The notes under the pieces are model-generated. The model was not told the origin of the DNA, searched no databases, and saw nothing but the letters and a program-made list of their open reading frames with translations. From Berberis thunbergii (lineage: Eukaryota; Streptophyta; Magnoliopsida; Ranunculales; Berberidaceae), in assembly GCA_003290165.1 (NCBI GenBank), contig QNQO01001847.1, positions 62,001-126,000 on the forward strand: a DNA stretch of 64,000 nucleotides, read 5' to 3'. Positions 1 through 10,650 of the stretch are shown piece after piece. The position numbers were made by a program, and so were the translations under genes. Numbering within the stretch: position 1 is the first letter of the stretch; each line of letters begins with the position of its first letter.

Positions 1-747
1 GATTAGTGGCGAAATGGGTAAAAGGTGAGATGGAATTTGAGATATGAAATCGCCTTAAATGGCGTTGTGCCACCATTGTTCACAATGGCTTTAGCAGCCG
101 ATGACACTAAGGCTGTGTTTGATTGCAAAGAGAAATCTCACGGTTGCTTTTCCCTAGAAAATTTTCTTTGCCCCGAGAAATATTCTCTAGAGGATAAAAA
201 TGTCATTGTTTGCTTGCAAAGTGGCAAATTTTCTTTAGGAAATTGAGTTCGAGAGTGCAGTCTTACCTTTCTCACGCCGTAGTTGAGCTTGAATAGCTCA
301 AAGTGTCGAGAACACCGTTATTTTGGGAGAAAATTTCTCCTTTTTCCCTTTTTGCTCAGAGAGTATTTAGTCAGGGAGTATGAGTAATTATTTTCCTATC
401 TCAACAGGAAAATTTGAAACTTGGGAAATTTTTCCCACTTCAAAATTTGCAAATCAAATATATGGAAAATCCTATTGCCATGGAAAATTTTCTTTTCCCA
501 TGGCAAATGGTGTAATCAAGCACAACCTAAATGATTGTTAAGATTACAATTATGTAAGAAGTCATTAGGTTTCGACTTGCTGATGATGAAATACCTCTAC
601 ACTAAAATATGTCTATGATGACATTATATAAGCAGGATAAATTTGTAAAGCTTTACAAATCTTGATGGAGTTTGGTATATTTAAGCTCTTTTGATTCGTA
701 TGCTGCAGTACTTTTCTGTTGACTAATTACAATTTCATTTGCTTCAG
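1..747. other. Sequence before the first visible HAD exon
   Basis: No exon can be recognised here. The next exon starts in phase 0 directly after an acceptor, so this stretch is most simply an intron of the HAD gene whose 5' exons lie before the window. It holds one Harbinger-type MITE and otherwise AT-rich DNA. Confidence 0.5.
108..530. mobile_element. PIF/Harbinger (Tourist-like) MITE, copy A
   Basis: A 417 bp element (111-527) starts GGCTGTGTTTGATT and ends AATCAAGCACAACC, an imperfect terminal inverted repeat. It is flanked on both sides by TAA (108-110 and 528-530), the 3-bp target-site duplication expected of PIF/Harbinger elements. It has no coding capacity. The inside is rich in the words GAAAATTT and CCATGG, shared with copy B at 1429-1849. 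Confidence 0.85.
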
Positions 748-3700
748 GCAGACACTCGAGAATTGAAGTTGAACACTTGGAGACAGCTTTCCTCTGAAGA
801 AGGTATGCCTGTTTTCTTATACTTCTCCATAGGTTTTTAAATTTTAAATTATTAACTATCAACACGTTTCCTTGATAATTATATTCATGTAGAATCTCCA
901 ATAGTACCATCCCTAAAGTTGTTAGGATAACAAATGGCTTCAAAGTAAAAAATAAAAATGATATGAGGTGTTCAAACCACATCTTTGAGAATGTATGTGT
1001 TGCCCATGTAATCTTTTCTCTCCCTCTAGCAAACTCTAGGCAATTCCTTCTTGTTAAATGCATCAGCAAATGGTAATGAAATGTGGAAAGTTCCAATTCA
1101 ACCCAAAATGCGATGACCAAATGACATTCCAAAAACATGTGATATAAACCCATCATATTCTTTGAGAATATTCATTATGCTGGATTTATTTTTGGATTTT
1201 CTTTAAAAAAAAAAAATGTATGTTTTTAGATTCTGCCTACTTTTACAGTCTTTGCTCCCACTTCCATCATTAACCTTATAAGATCATCAGTCAACATCAA
1301 TACTACATAACCACAGATAAATGCATTCGTAAAATTTCTAAAAGACTTTAAAGCACAAAACACTAAAGTAAATGGTCAATGTCAACTAGCTAAGTACAAC
1401 TAAGGGTATATTAGGAGTCTTAGACTAAGGGTGTATTTGATTTCAAGGAAAATTTGCCTGCGAAAATTTTAAAAAAGAAAGAAGAAAATGGAGAGGAAGT
1501 GGGAAAAAGTTTATGTTGAGGTTGAAGATGACATCATTGTTTTCAAAGTTTTTCTTATCTCCTCAAGAAAATATTTTTTACAATTTTATAACAAACCAAG
1601 AGAGTAGTAATTCTTCATTTTCCCTTCCTCTTTCCTTACTCTCTCCTCACTTTTAGTAAATTTTCTTGAAAAATCTTCCCTCACTGCATGCTTGCACGCG
1701 GTGCGCGTTGGGGGGACGGGGGTTGTGAATAAATATTTTCCCCTAGTAGAATATTTGCAACTTTCCCACTTTAGAAATTGCAAATCAAACATATGGCAAA
1801 TCCTTTGCCAGGGATTTTCCCATGGAAAATGGTGTAATCAAACACAACCTAAGTTCCAGTACTTGTAAAAAGTAGGATTAATTAGGTAGAAAAAAGAACT
1901 AAAGTCCAAAAGACCTCCTTATCTTTATTTAACACAGATTATTCCTTCTTATCTTCATTCAGCATAGATTATTAATGGGGAGGGATCAACATGTCTCCCT
2001 TATCTTACTTCCCACCTTATCTCCAATATGTTTATATGGTAATTCATAATGGCTCGGAGCACGGGAACTTGTAAGGATGATCTTCGAGTACAAACTTCAA
2101 CAAGATATCAGTCAATTCTGAATTACTAGCATGAATCAAATTTGACTTCGAACTATTGGGCTTATTTATTGAGTGATAAAATATTAGAATGAGGTGGTTT
2201 TTTGTGGAAGGTGACTACTTATTTAAGAGATCACCCTGACAAAAATTTCAAACCATTTTGAGCGAACTATTTAAATAATTCAAGAGGTAGGGTAAGGTAA
2301 CAATGGGAGGTCCGTTGATCTCTCTTCATTGTTATATAACCTGAAATTCTACCCATCAAATTGGTCCGTTTTACCAATCAGTTTCTTAATGTTTGCTTTG
2401 CGTTTTTGTTTTCTCCACAGTTCACATGCATTGTTGTGTATCTATTTCATGAGTTTGATGCTTACATCTTGTTATTCTGGAATATTGTGGATGACTGTAT
2501 TTTGTCAGTGTCATTTGCTTGCATAGAACACCGGACCTTTATGGTTTTTCCCCCCATGTTTAATATCTTATGGATATATTGTAGACTTGTAATTGATGAG
2601 TATATGTTGAATGTGTGCAAATCCTTCTATCAACTGTGAGTTTTCCCATCTTTTGCATCTGTTTATATCCACTTGGTGACAGATGTATTGTTTTACAGGG
2701 AAGAGTCTTCCTGATGATGGTGATGTACAAAAAGCCATCCTTAATTCTGGTGCTGATCATGTATTGCGGAAGGTTTGTGAATTTATGTTGCCTAGATTGA
2801 CTTCTCATATTGTATTATGGGTATTTTTAAAGTTTTCAAGAGGATTTCTTCATTTAAGCTGCCTTTTGAAGTAACATCCTCAGGTAGAAAAAGCTTTAAG
2901 AAAGAGCCAAAGCTCGAGAAGTTGTTGTTTTTGGAATTTTTTTCCTCTGGTACAAATGCAGAATGAAAAACTGCATAACCGAATAAAACTTTATCATCAG
3001 TGGTCCTATTGAAACTGGTGACTAATGGTCATAGGAGATTTCCAGCCAGAACCAAAGCTTTTTTCACCGGGGAGGGGGGACTTTTAGAAATCATGAAGAA
3101 TTAGTCAAATTATTCGTGACTAGTGGCAGCCATTTAAGTATTTAGGATGTAACAAATCTTTTGATTTGACATTTACGCTGTGTTTGGTTTTAAAGAAAAA
3201 AAACTCTTGATTAGAGGGGGGAGGGGGGGGGGTGGTCAGAAAGAAACTTTTCCAGAATAAAAAGGCTGGTGGATCTATGCTTTCAATATGTTTGATCAAT
3301 GTTGTGTGGACAATGGACAAGAACTTCCAAATATTCATTTAATTTTACAAACACGACTACAAAATTTATTGAAAATTGCTTGAATCATGGTTGTTAATTT
3401 TGACGTGGAGGTTCAGTAGAAGGTTGGATGAACATGAATGTAGGAAGTTCGTCTGGAAATTCTAGGGTGTCAGTCTGGGAAGTCTAGGGTGTCGTCTGGA
3501 AATTCTAGGGTGTCGTTTGGAAATTCTAGGGTGTCAGTCTGGGAAGTCATGGAAGCATTCCATGTTAAATTGTCTTGACGAAGACAGTTGTAATTTCGAT
3601 ATTTGTTGGTGAGAGTCTTAAATTCATTAAGGATTGGGAAACATCAATATATGAAAAAAACTAACATATATGCTAAATTTTATTTGTCCTGTTTCTACTT

Positions 3701-6700
3701 TTATCTATTTTTGTCATTAGTATAACATGTAGATGACTGGAAATAATGATTTTAGCATTTCACTTGGACATTGGTTGAATGTTCTGTTCTAAACGTTAGC
3801 CCGGGAAATAAAAAGATAGAATCGCAAGACAGTTGCTTGCCCTGTTTAATCAATGACTCGATGTAGCTAGGTTGATATCATAAGTCTAAATGTTAATTTA
3901 GCACTGTTTCTGATTTGGTTTGTCAGAATGTATGCAGATATTCCTCGTATATGAATCTCTAGTGGAGCTTAATAGCATCTCTAAGAGTCTCCTTAATTCA
4001 TTAAAATACTAGGAGCTCTTAAAAACCTTCCATCAATATCTTATTGTTTTTTTCTTTTAATATGTGGGCCCAATAGGTTTTTACAAAGCATGTATTATTG
4101 GGAGTAAGCTAAAAAAATGATTAATTTAGTGTTAAGGAGCTCCTTAACACTCCTTAGTTCAGGGAGAGAGAATGCAATCCTTGGAGGCTCCTTAATGTCA
4201 TGTCATGTCATGTCATGCTTAAGGAGGTTGTTGGAGCTGCCAACGGTGTTATGGCCTAGTGGTTAGGGCTGTGTGGGTTTGTCCCCCACGTCCTGGCTTC
4301 GAATCCCACCTGCGGCATGATTACTTTCTAATGGGTGTTGACCTATAGGTCACCCAGTTGATAGGTTATGGTGGGACCCTTAAAAACCCAACTCGCCTTC
4401 CAAAAAAAAGGAGGTTGTTGGAGAAAAAACTAGCATATCCTCCTTGAAAAAAATAGCCACATATGCATTATGGAGTCTCTTGGAGATGCTCTAAGAGCCA
4501 TGAAAATTTTCCTGTTACTATGAGTCTATGACCAAGTAATCCATGCCTTTAGAAAAGTTGTAGCAAGTTTTTTCTGCTTTGTAGCTAACAAGGCTATGCA
4601 TTGGTAAAATTGTCTTTATCTCACTCGTGAATCTACCTCGATTTCTTTATGTAGCCTCTAACTAGAAAGTATTCAGGTTTTATTTTGGGAGAAAGAAGAA
4701 AGTGAATTAGAAAGATTGAAATCAAGGCTGTCGCAATTATACTTTGAAAATCTTCTCAAGGTTTGATGTTTCTTTATTTTATTGTTCTATGGGTTGTGGA
4801 ATTTAATAAACAGTGTTCTGATGGTGTAATTTGTTTATCACTCGAATATTCTCTAGCTTACGACACCCATGGAAGGCTTGAAAGAATGGTTGGATGCAGT
4901 CAATAAAGCTCGCATTCCTTGTGCCATAGTATCATGTCTTGACAGGAAAAGGCTTGTTGAAGTTCTGCAGGGGATGGGGATTAGTAGATATTTTCCAGGT
5001 GATTTCTTATCTGAACCCCCAAATTTATCTTTTTCATCATGATGTCATCTGTGGTGGAGGCAAACAAAGAATAAATCAGGAAACAAAACAAATAAATAAA
5101 GAATCGAAATATTCAGTTGATAAAATCTTGATTCAGTATCCAAGCTCTAGCAAGACAAGAAGTTTCTTCTCTTCACAAAACAGAACGTAAACATCAATTA
5201 GGATGGCCTTATTCATCACTAAAACAAATTTTTATAAGCAAGAAACCTATTCCTAAATGGCAGTTACTGCAATAGAATAAAGAACAATCTATTTAAGCAA
5301 TTAAAAGAAGTGATGGACATTTGGTCACATGTGCGAGGCACATTGTTTTGTCACCACGTCTTATAGCTCTCTTTTACATATAACTGTGGGAAATCTATAA
5401 TAGACCATAAGGATATTTGAATAAGTCGCATGACAGCATGTAGTGGACAATGAACCAACATTCAGTGAGCCTTGAATTAGAACCATGACTACAAATTTTT
5501 GTGAACAAAATATTTTTTTTTTCTTCTGCAAATGCTCCAATTTAATCAAGAATTTCTCCTTCAGTCGGGAATTCCCCCATGAAATCCTCATTTTCTCAAG
5601 GGGAAGCAGTGTAAAAATGATTTGGAAGTGACTCCGCATGGATTGTTCGTAAGATTAAACAATACAACACAGTTTCCATGAACCAGATTTTCTTGCATCA
5701 AATAGACTAGAAAACACTTGGCCTTTGGCTGTTACAATATTTGGCATTCATTTTTCCTCTCAATAATACACTACTGCTTTGGATTATAGTATTGCTCTTC
5801 CCATGTTACTGATTTCGCTTTTTAGTGACCATTTCACACATCCCATTTGAAAAAAAAGAAAAATGGAAAGAGAGAAAAGGAAATGATTTAACCAAGTGTC
5901 TTTTTTCTTCTTCTGTAAGCAGGCAATTGTGACAGAAGAAGATGGAATGGAGTCAATGGCTCATAGGTTTCTATCTGCAGCAGTTAAGGTATGGCTGCAG
6001 CCTTAGAGGATATATTCATTGGTCCGTAAGTCTGGTTTCATGGAACAGATTTAAATTCACATTCAAATAATTTTCCTTCTCAGTTGGACAGAAAACCATC
6101 CAAATGTGTGGTGTTTGAGGATGACGCTAGAGGCATAACTGCTGCCCACAACTGTACAATGATGGCTGTGGCACTGATTGGTGCTTTCCCTGCGTACGTC
6201 TCTTTTTCAAATTCTAAACTCTTCATCAAACTCATGTTGCTATAATTTTATGAAAGACCCACATCCTCGAAAATTCTTAATTTCCTCTTTTGCAAGTCCG
6301 AGGATATTTAAGTTTAGCCACAAACGCTATGTGGACGACTCTTATAACATAAGCCCACAGATCATCCTTGGGCTGTCCATTGATGGACTTGAACAGAGAA
6401 TATGACGGTTATGACAGTTAGTGTTCTCATTCCGACGTTCAAAAGAGTTGGGCCACTGTAGGAGTAGAATATTTGAGCTCAAAGTTTTTGCCCATTCATG
6501 CAGAGAATGAGTGTTGCTTTCACGTGTGCAGGTACGAGTTGGTGCAGGCAGATCTTGCAGTGGCTAACCTTAACGAGCTTTCAGTTATCAACCTCCGCAG
6601 ATTATTTGCCCACAAGGGATCAACATTTATGGATTTACAGAAGCAGGTCACAGAGAAATCTCCTACCAAACGAAAACTAACGATTGACACCATTTTCTGA
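748..6700 (+). CDS. HAD-superfamily hydrolase (5' part outside the window; one-base frameshift)
   Basis: Seven exons can be traced by homology-like reading and splice sites: 748-802, 2699-2772, 4677-4760, 4857-4998, 5923-5988, 6084-6193 and 6532-6700 (TGA). The peptide begins ADTRELKLNTW and ends TKRKLTIDTIF. HAD motif II is in PCAIVS, motif III is the lysine of DRKPSK, and motif IV is VVFEDD; the motif I aspartates must lie upstream. It belongs to a plant HAD family related to haloacid-dehalogenase and sugar or nucleotide phosphatases. I recall Arabidopsis At3g10970 as its nearest relative; the substrate is unknown to me. Oddity: exon 4857-4998 is 142 nt where 141 are needed, because TATTTTCCAG replaces the expected TATTTTCAG. 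With the strong splice sites the frame runs into TAG at 5964-5966, which would remove motifs III and IV. The gene is either recently broken or carries a sequence error. Its introns hold a MITE, a SINE and minisatellites. Confidence 0.85.
1426..1852. mobile_element. PIF/Harbinger (Tourist-like) MITE, copy B
   Basis: A 421 bp element (1429-1849) starts GGGTGTATTTGATT and ends AATCAAACACAACC, flanked by TAA at 1426-1428 and 1850-1852. It has the same family ends and nearly the same length as copy A. It lies inside the 1.9 kb intron between the first two visible HAD exons. No transposase is encoded. Confidence 0.87.
3449..3548. repeat. Minisatellite, unit about 20-22 bp
   Basis: About five imperfect copies of GTCTGGAAATTCTAGGGTGTC lie head to tail in a HAD-gene intron. 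Alternate units read TCTGGGAAGTC. Confidence 0.8.
4195..4217. repeat. (TGTCA)n microsatellite
   Basis: The five-base word TGTCA is repeated four times in a row, just upstream of the SINE target site in the same HAD intron. Confidence 0.8.
4221..4423 (+). mobile_element. tRNA-derived SINE, full-length, with 16 bp target-site duplication
   Basis: The element runs 4237-4407 (171 bp). It has a pol III A box (TGGCCTAGTGGTTAGGG), a B box (GCTTCGAATCC) 3' of it, and a short A-rich tail. A perfect 16 bp duplication, AAGGAGGTTGTTGGAG, flanks it at 4221-4236 and 4408-4423, which proves retroposition. It sits in the intron between HAD exons 2699-2772 and 4677-4760. Related copies are at 62727 and, as relics, near 51580 and 60184. 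Confidence 0.92.
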
Positions 6701-8314
6701 AAAAGGCTTCACGGTCTAATGTAAGTAGTCAGTTTAGGTTGTTCATCGTTGTATCCTTCTGACGTCTTTGTGGTGTAAAAATGTGTATTGCTTCAGCAAA
6801 GTCATTTCCAGTGCCCTGCTTCTACAGATCTAATCCGGTGGTGTCACATCTCTAACCCAAAAAGTTTCAGCTCTTGTAACATACTAACCTTTTGTTCACA
6901 TTGAGGAATATATAGAAACAGATGGTGTCGTCTGAACGTTTAGTTCTGCGCTTGTTAAATACTGCATAATTATTATATCTACAGAGTATAACATGGATAT
7001 GTATGAATTTGAGTTTGGGTCTTTGCCACCTGAAGAATCCAAAATGCTTTACTATTTATTAGAAAAGTAGTAAATCTTGATGGAAATCTGCATTTTCACT
7101 AAAATAACATCTTAGGCAAATCATATGCTATGGGTTGACATGATCAGGCTCGACTTGGGGTTGGCTGGGTGCACAATTTATCTCTTCATTTGGTTTGGAC
7201 TTGGGTTTACCTCCTAGACCACATTTTTTTTTTGTTTTTTAGGCAAGCATGGTTTTTATTGAATTCCTGAACCATTAAACGCCTTCGGTAAGGTTTGAAC
7301 TCTAGACTTTTGATACCATTCGGCACAAACCTTCCAAAAGTTCACTTTTCACTTTAGGAAACTGTAAGTTCATGAAGAGGCAATGGTTGTGCCAATGTTG
7401 TAATAAGCAATTCACAAGGATAAAATACAGCAATGAATGATCAACAATTCAAGATGTAGGCGAAGCCAACAACTCAAGTCAAGAGTGCTCTTACTTGGTA
7501 ACCTTTGGAATAAACCAAACTATTAACTTCGAAAAAAATCACAATCCCTGATCTTAAAAAAAAGGGAGTTGCACCAACTCTTTGTTGCATCGATATTTTG
7601 GGATGTTTTGACTCCGTTGCACCAACTTAATATATGTAACACCGACTTATCATTTTTTTATAATAATAAAAATCATTTGATGCAAAATTTTCTCGATTAT
7701 GAACATTAATTGGTTATTGAATGAAGTAACCACCATCTATAAACCATAAAACTAAAATTCATTCACACATTTATTAAATTTCAATGTGTTCATTAACCAT
7801 GTAGGGGTTGACAAAATCAATATGTATTAAAAATAAAAAATATATAAATTTCAAAATTGTTATAATTGTTATGTAGTTTGAAATTTGGTCAATGAAAAAT
7901 ATTTTAAAATTTTTTAATTTACATTAAGACAACTTGATAAATTATATCATTCATAAAATATACAATTAGAAGCAACATGAGATGAAATTTCATATCATAT
8001 TTTATATCATTATGATGAAAGTTATATGTACATAAATTAGACATTATTGATATATGAGCAATATGAAATGATTTTTTTTGTTATTCTTCATTAAAATATT
8101 TTAGTACATGTTCATTCCGTCTTCCCGAATCCATTTGAAATCAGACGAATTCGAAATAAATTCTATTCCATTTCAATTTCAAACGAACGTGATACGATAG
8201 GAATGAGATTCATCCCATCGCATGCGCATGCCCACCCCTACTTAAAAAGGCAAAACTCTTGGTTGCTATTTGCTAATGTTTCAGCTGTCCTCACTCACAG
8301 ATTTCTTATTTCGC
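6701..8314. other. Intergenic DNA between the HAD and CIPK genes
   Basis: The first few hundred bases are probably the HAD 3' UTR. Around 7228-7335 is a short segment that on the minus strand has a B-box-like word (GAGTTCAAACC) and then an A-rich tail, so it may be an old SINE. The rest (7400-8150) is very AT-rich with no gene that I can support. Confidence 0.5.
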
Positions 8315-8676
8315 GTCCCTCTCGCTTACGTGACCTTCCAAGGCCCATTAGCCCACGCGTACACACTTCCCTGCACACATACGGTCCCAACTTTTATAAC
8401 CTGACTCCATCCACGTGTCTTCCCTTTACTGGAAGTCTCTCGAATCCCCCAAACCAATACGTTGGCTGCACCATACACCAATTCAAACTTTCCTCTTTTT
8501 TCTGGATATCTAAATTACAAGAAAACCAGTAGAAACTATTTTTTAAATCACGGGTATTTTGGTAAATTCAATCGAAAAAGCAGCTATATTTCGTGTTACA
8601 TAACATGACAGTCTTGCTTTCGAGTTTCGTTCGTCTTCGACTGCTTGACGGAATTGGGAAATCAATCGACTATAAA
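8315..8676 (+). promoter_or_regulatory. Putative promoter of the CIPK2/10-type gene
   Basis: There is a TATA box, TATAAATC, at 8671-8678. Upstream are two ACGT-core words of the bZIP/ABRE type: TTACGTGACC near 8327 and the G-box-like CCACGTGTC near 8411. In plants such words often mediate abscisic-acid and stress responses, which fits CIPK biology, but function here is inferred only. Confidence 0.5.
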
Positions 8677-8699
8677 TCGTCACGAAACCTAACTTAGGG

Positions 8700-8772
8700 T
8701 TTTCAATTCTTCAATCTTTCTTTCTTTCTTTCTCTCTTTCTCTCTCGAATTTCGATTCAAACCATTCGCAAG
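8700..8772 (+). other. Non-coding first exon (leader) of the CIPK gene
   Basis: About 25-30 bp after the TATA box the sequence becomes pyrimidine-rich (TTTCTTTC repeats), typical of plant leaders. It ends at GCAAG|GTAAGC, a strong donor at 8772/8773. The exact transcription start is estimated. Confidence 0.5.
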
Positions 8773-9043
8773 GTAAGCAATACATCTTCTTCGATCAGCG
8801 GTGAATATTTTGGTTGTGATTTACAAAAACGATTTTGCTTGTTATCATCGATGATCTTGATAAATAAATTAAATTAAAGGTAACATGACGAGTTTTAGAT
8901 CTGGTTATTTGAGTTTAGGTCGAATGATGATCCATTGTCTTGTTTGTTTGTTTGAAGGTTAGACGTTGAATCTGATGTTTGCTTTTCGCTATATATTACA
9001 GGTTGCATGTTGTTCATCATTACTTATTTCTATTATCGAAAAT

Positions 9044-9176
9044 GCTAGGAAATCATGTTTTGTAACAGGTGTGATATCAAAAGAATGATGAAATATTCAA
9101 AGTATTTATGTACATGTCGAGGTTCGAGGTTGTAAAAAACCTCGATGTCACATCAACTTGTTTGCAAATCCCTAGC
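9044..9176. mobile_element. MITE-like inverted repeat, GCTAGGAAATC family
   Basis: It begins GCTAGGAAATCATG and ends AATCCCTAGC, an imperfect inverted repeat, with GTTGTAAAAAACCTC inside. The same ends and inner word recur at 13771-13919. No coding capacity; superfamily not assigned. Confidence 0.55.
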
Positions 9177-9481
9177 CTTACTCATTAATTATAAGCTAGG
9201 AATTAGAAAATTTATTCTTGTACCAACGATTATAGGCCGTTTGTTAGCCTTTTTTTCGGGTCTTTTTGGATTTTTTTAGGCTGCCCTTCTATACATAATG
9301 TTTGTGGTTGTTTTTTTTTAATTTTTTGGCATTTTTTGGATTTTTTACGCTATCCTTCTATAGGATAATGTCTGTGGTTGTTTTTATAGGAGCTAGCAAA
9401 TATGGCTGGCTAGACTTATTCTTCCTGTACTCCTTTGTTAGGATAGCAAGTTCGTGTTGAATTTATAGGAGTTGTTTTAGC

Positions 9482-9790
9482 TAGGGTTGAACAAAAGACC
9501 GATCAAATCGACCTAAATTCGGTTCGGATCGGTTTTGGTTTTAAAAAATTCAAAATCGAAGTAGTCGGTTTAGTTTTCGGTTTCTATGTGATTTTAACCG
9601 ACCAAACCGAATCGACCGAATATATATAATAAATAATATATATTTTATATATAAATAATACAATATGTTTAAAATAGTTGGTCGGTTCGATTTTATTTCG
9701 GTTTTGATTCGATTTCGGATCGATTTTGTTAATGGTTGATTCGGTTTCGGTTTGAAAATTTTAAAATGGTTTCTAATTTTAGTTTTTGAT
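9482..9790. mobile_element. hAT-type MITE relic (CGGTTCGG family)
   Basis: It starts TAGGGTTGAACAAAAGACC and is rich in ACCGAACC and CGGTTCGG words around an AT-rich core, like the intact element at 33636-33947. The right terminus is not recognisable, so the end given is approximate. Confidence 0.5.
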
Positions 9791-10345
9791 CCACTGATGT
9801 TAGGAATGATGATACAAATGGTTGTGATTGGAATTGTCAAGTATTCGAATGAGAATCGTTGCTTACGCCTTGTTAGGAATCAAATGGAGAACACAGTGAA
9901 AAATAGAGGGAATTAAATAGAGCTATACAAGTGGTTGAAGATGGCCTAGTTATTTATTTACTAAAAATTTTAGGCTGTCTTGTTTGGATGCCTCTTTTGT
10001 GTCTTGTTTGGGTTTTTTTGACACTTCTACACTTTCTATGTGTAGTTGTGAGGGCTTCAAGTTTGTCAAGTTGTACTTGCACATATTAAATTGGAAGTAA
10101 TTAACCCGTTTCAGACTTTTAGCCCCTCGGTTTGATCTTCGTTATTTTAGTTTATTGCAGTTTATTTAGCATTCGGTAATAGATTGTTAACCTTTTTCGT
10201 ATGTATTTTTCAGGTCAGCATCTGTATTTACTTGGTGCATTCGGCTTCTTCGTTCGCTGGTTGGAGCTCTCTCTCAAAGGTTTCAGGTTAACTCTTTTAG
10301 AACTCAACATTATTTTGTTGATACTGACAGACAAAAAACTAGGGA

Positions 10346-10387
10346 ATGCTGAAAGATGTGCTTCAACGCGAAGAAATCCTTATCTGA
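10346..10387 (+). other. Short upstream ORF in the CIPK leader (13 codons)
   Basis: ATG at 10346 opens MLKDVLQREEILI and then TGA. It overlaps the next upstream ORF in another frame. It is in the mature leader only if the intron ends at 10213. Confidence 0.35.
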
Positions 10388-10550
10388 GATCAATGACATC
10401 AAAGCTCTGATTAAGAATCCATTATTATTTATTCTTGATGAGATTGGAAATATAACTCAACCCTTTTCCCCGCTAAGTGCTCAAGTGCACAATGGGGCTA
10501 TGCATGATGGAACTGTCGTGTTAAACCACGACCATTGTGAAGACGGGTGA
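10356..10550 (+). other. Upstream ORF in the CIPK leader (64 codons)
   Basis: ATG at 10356 begins MCFNAKKSLSEINDIKAL and runs to TGA at 10550, 100 bases before the kinase ATG. It resembles no family I know. An ORF this long in a leader would be expected to reduce kinase translation unless spliced out. Confidence 0.35.
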
Positions 10551-10650
10551 ACTTTCTTAAAGCTAGAAACTCCTGCGTGTGTAGATTCTGTTTGTTATAG
10601 TAGCGGGAGAGGATAGTATATTATTTGTCTACTAGATTTCATAATTTCAA

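Larger units (their letters stand above)
8773..10213 (+). other. Leader intron of the CIPK gene (inferred)
   Basis: The donor is GTAAGC at 8773 and a likely acceptor is TTTTTCAG ending at 10213. It carries a MITE-like inverted repeat at 9044-9176 and the left part of a hAT-type element from 9482. An alternative acceptor near 10636 (TCTACTAG) would remove the upstream ORFs as well; only a transcript can decide. Confidence 0.45.

Noticed and set aside
8203..8532. 109-codon open frame upstream of the CIPK gene
   Set aside because: It covers the promoter region with ACGT-core elements, shows no domain and ends before the TATA box.
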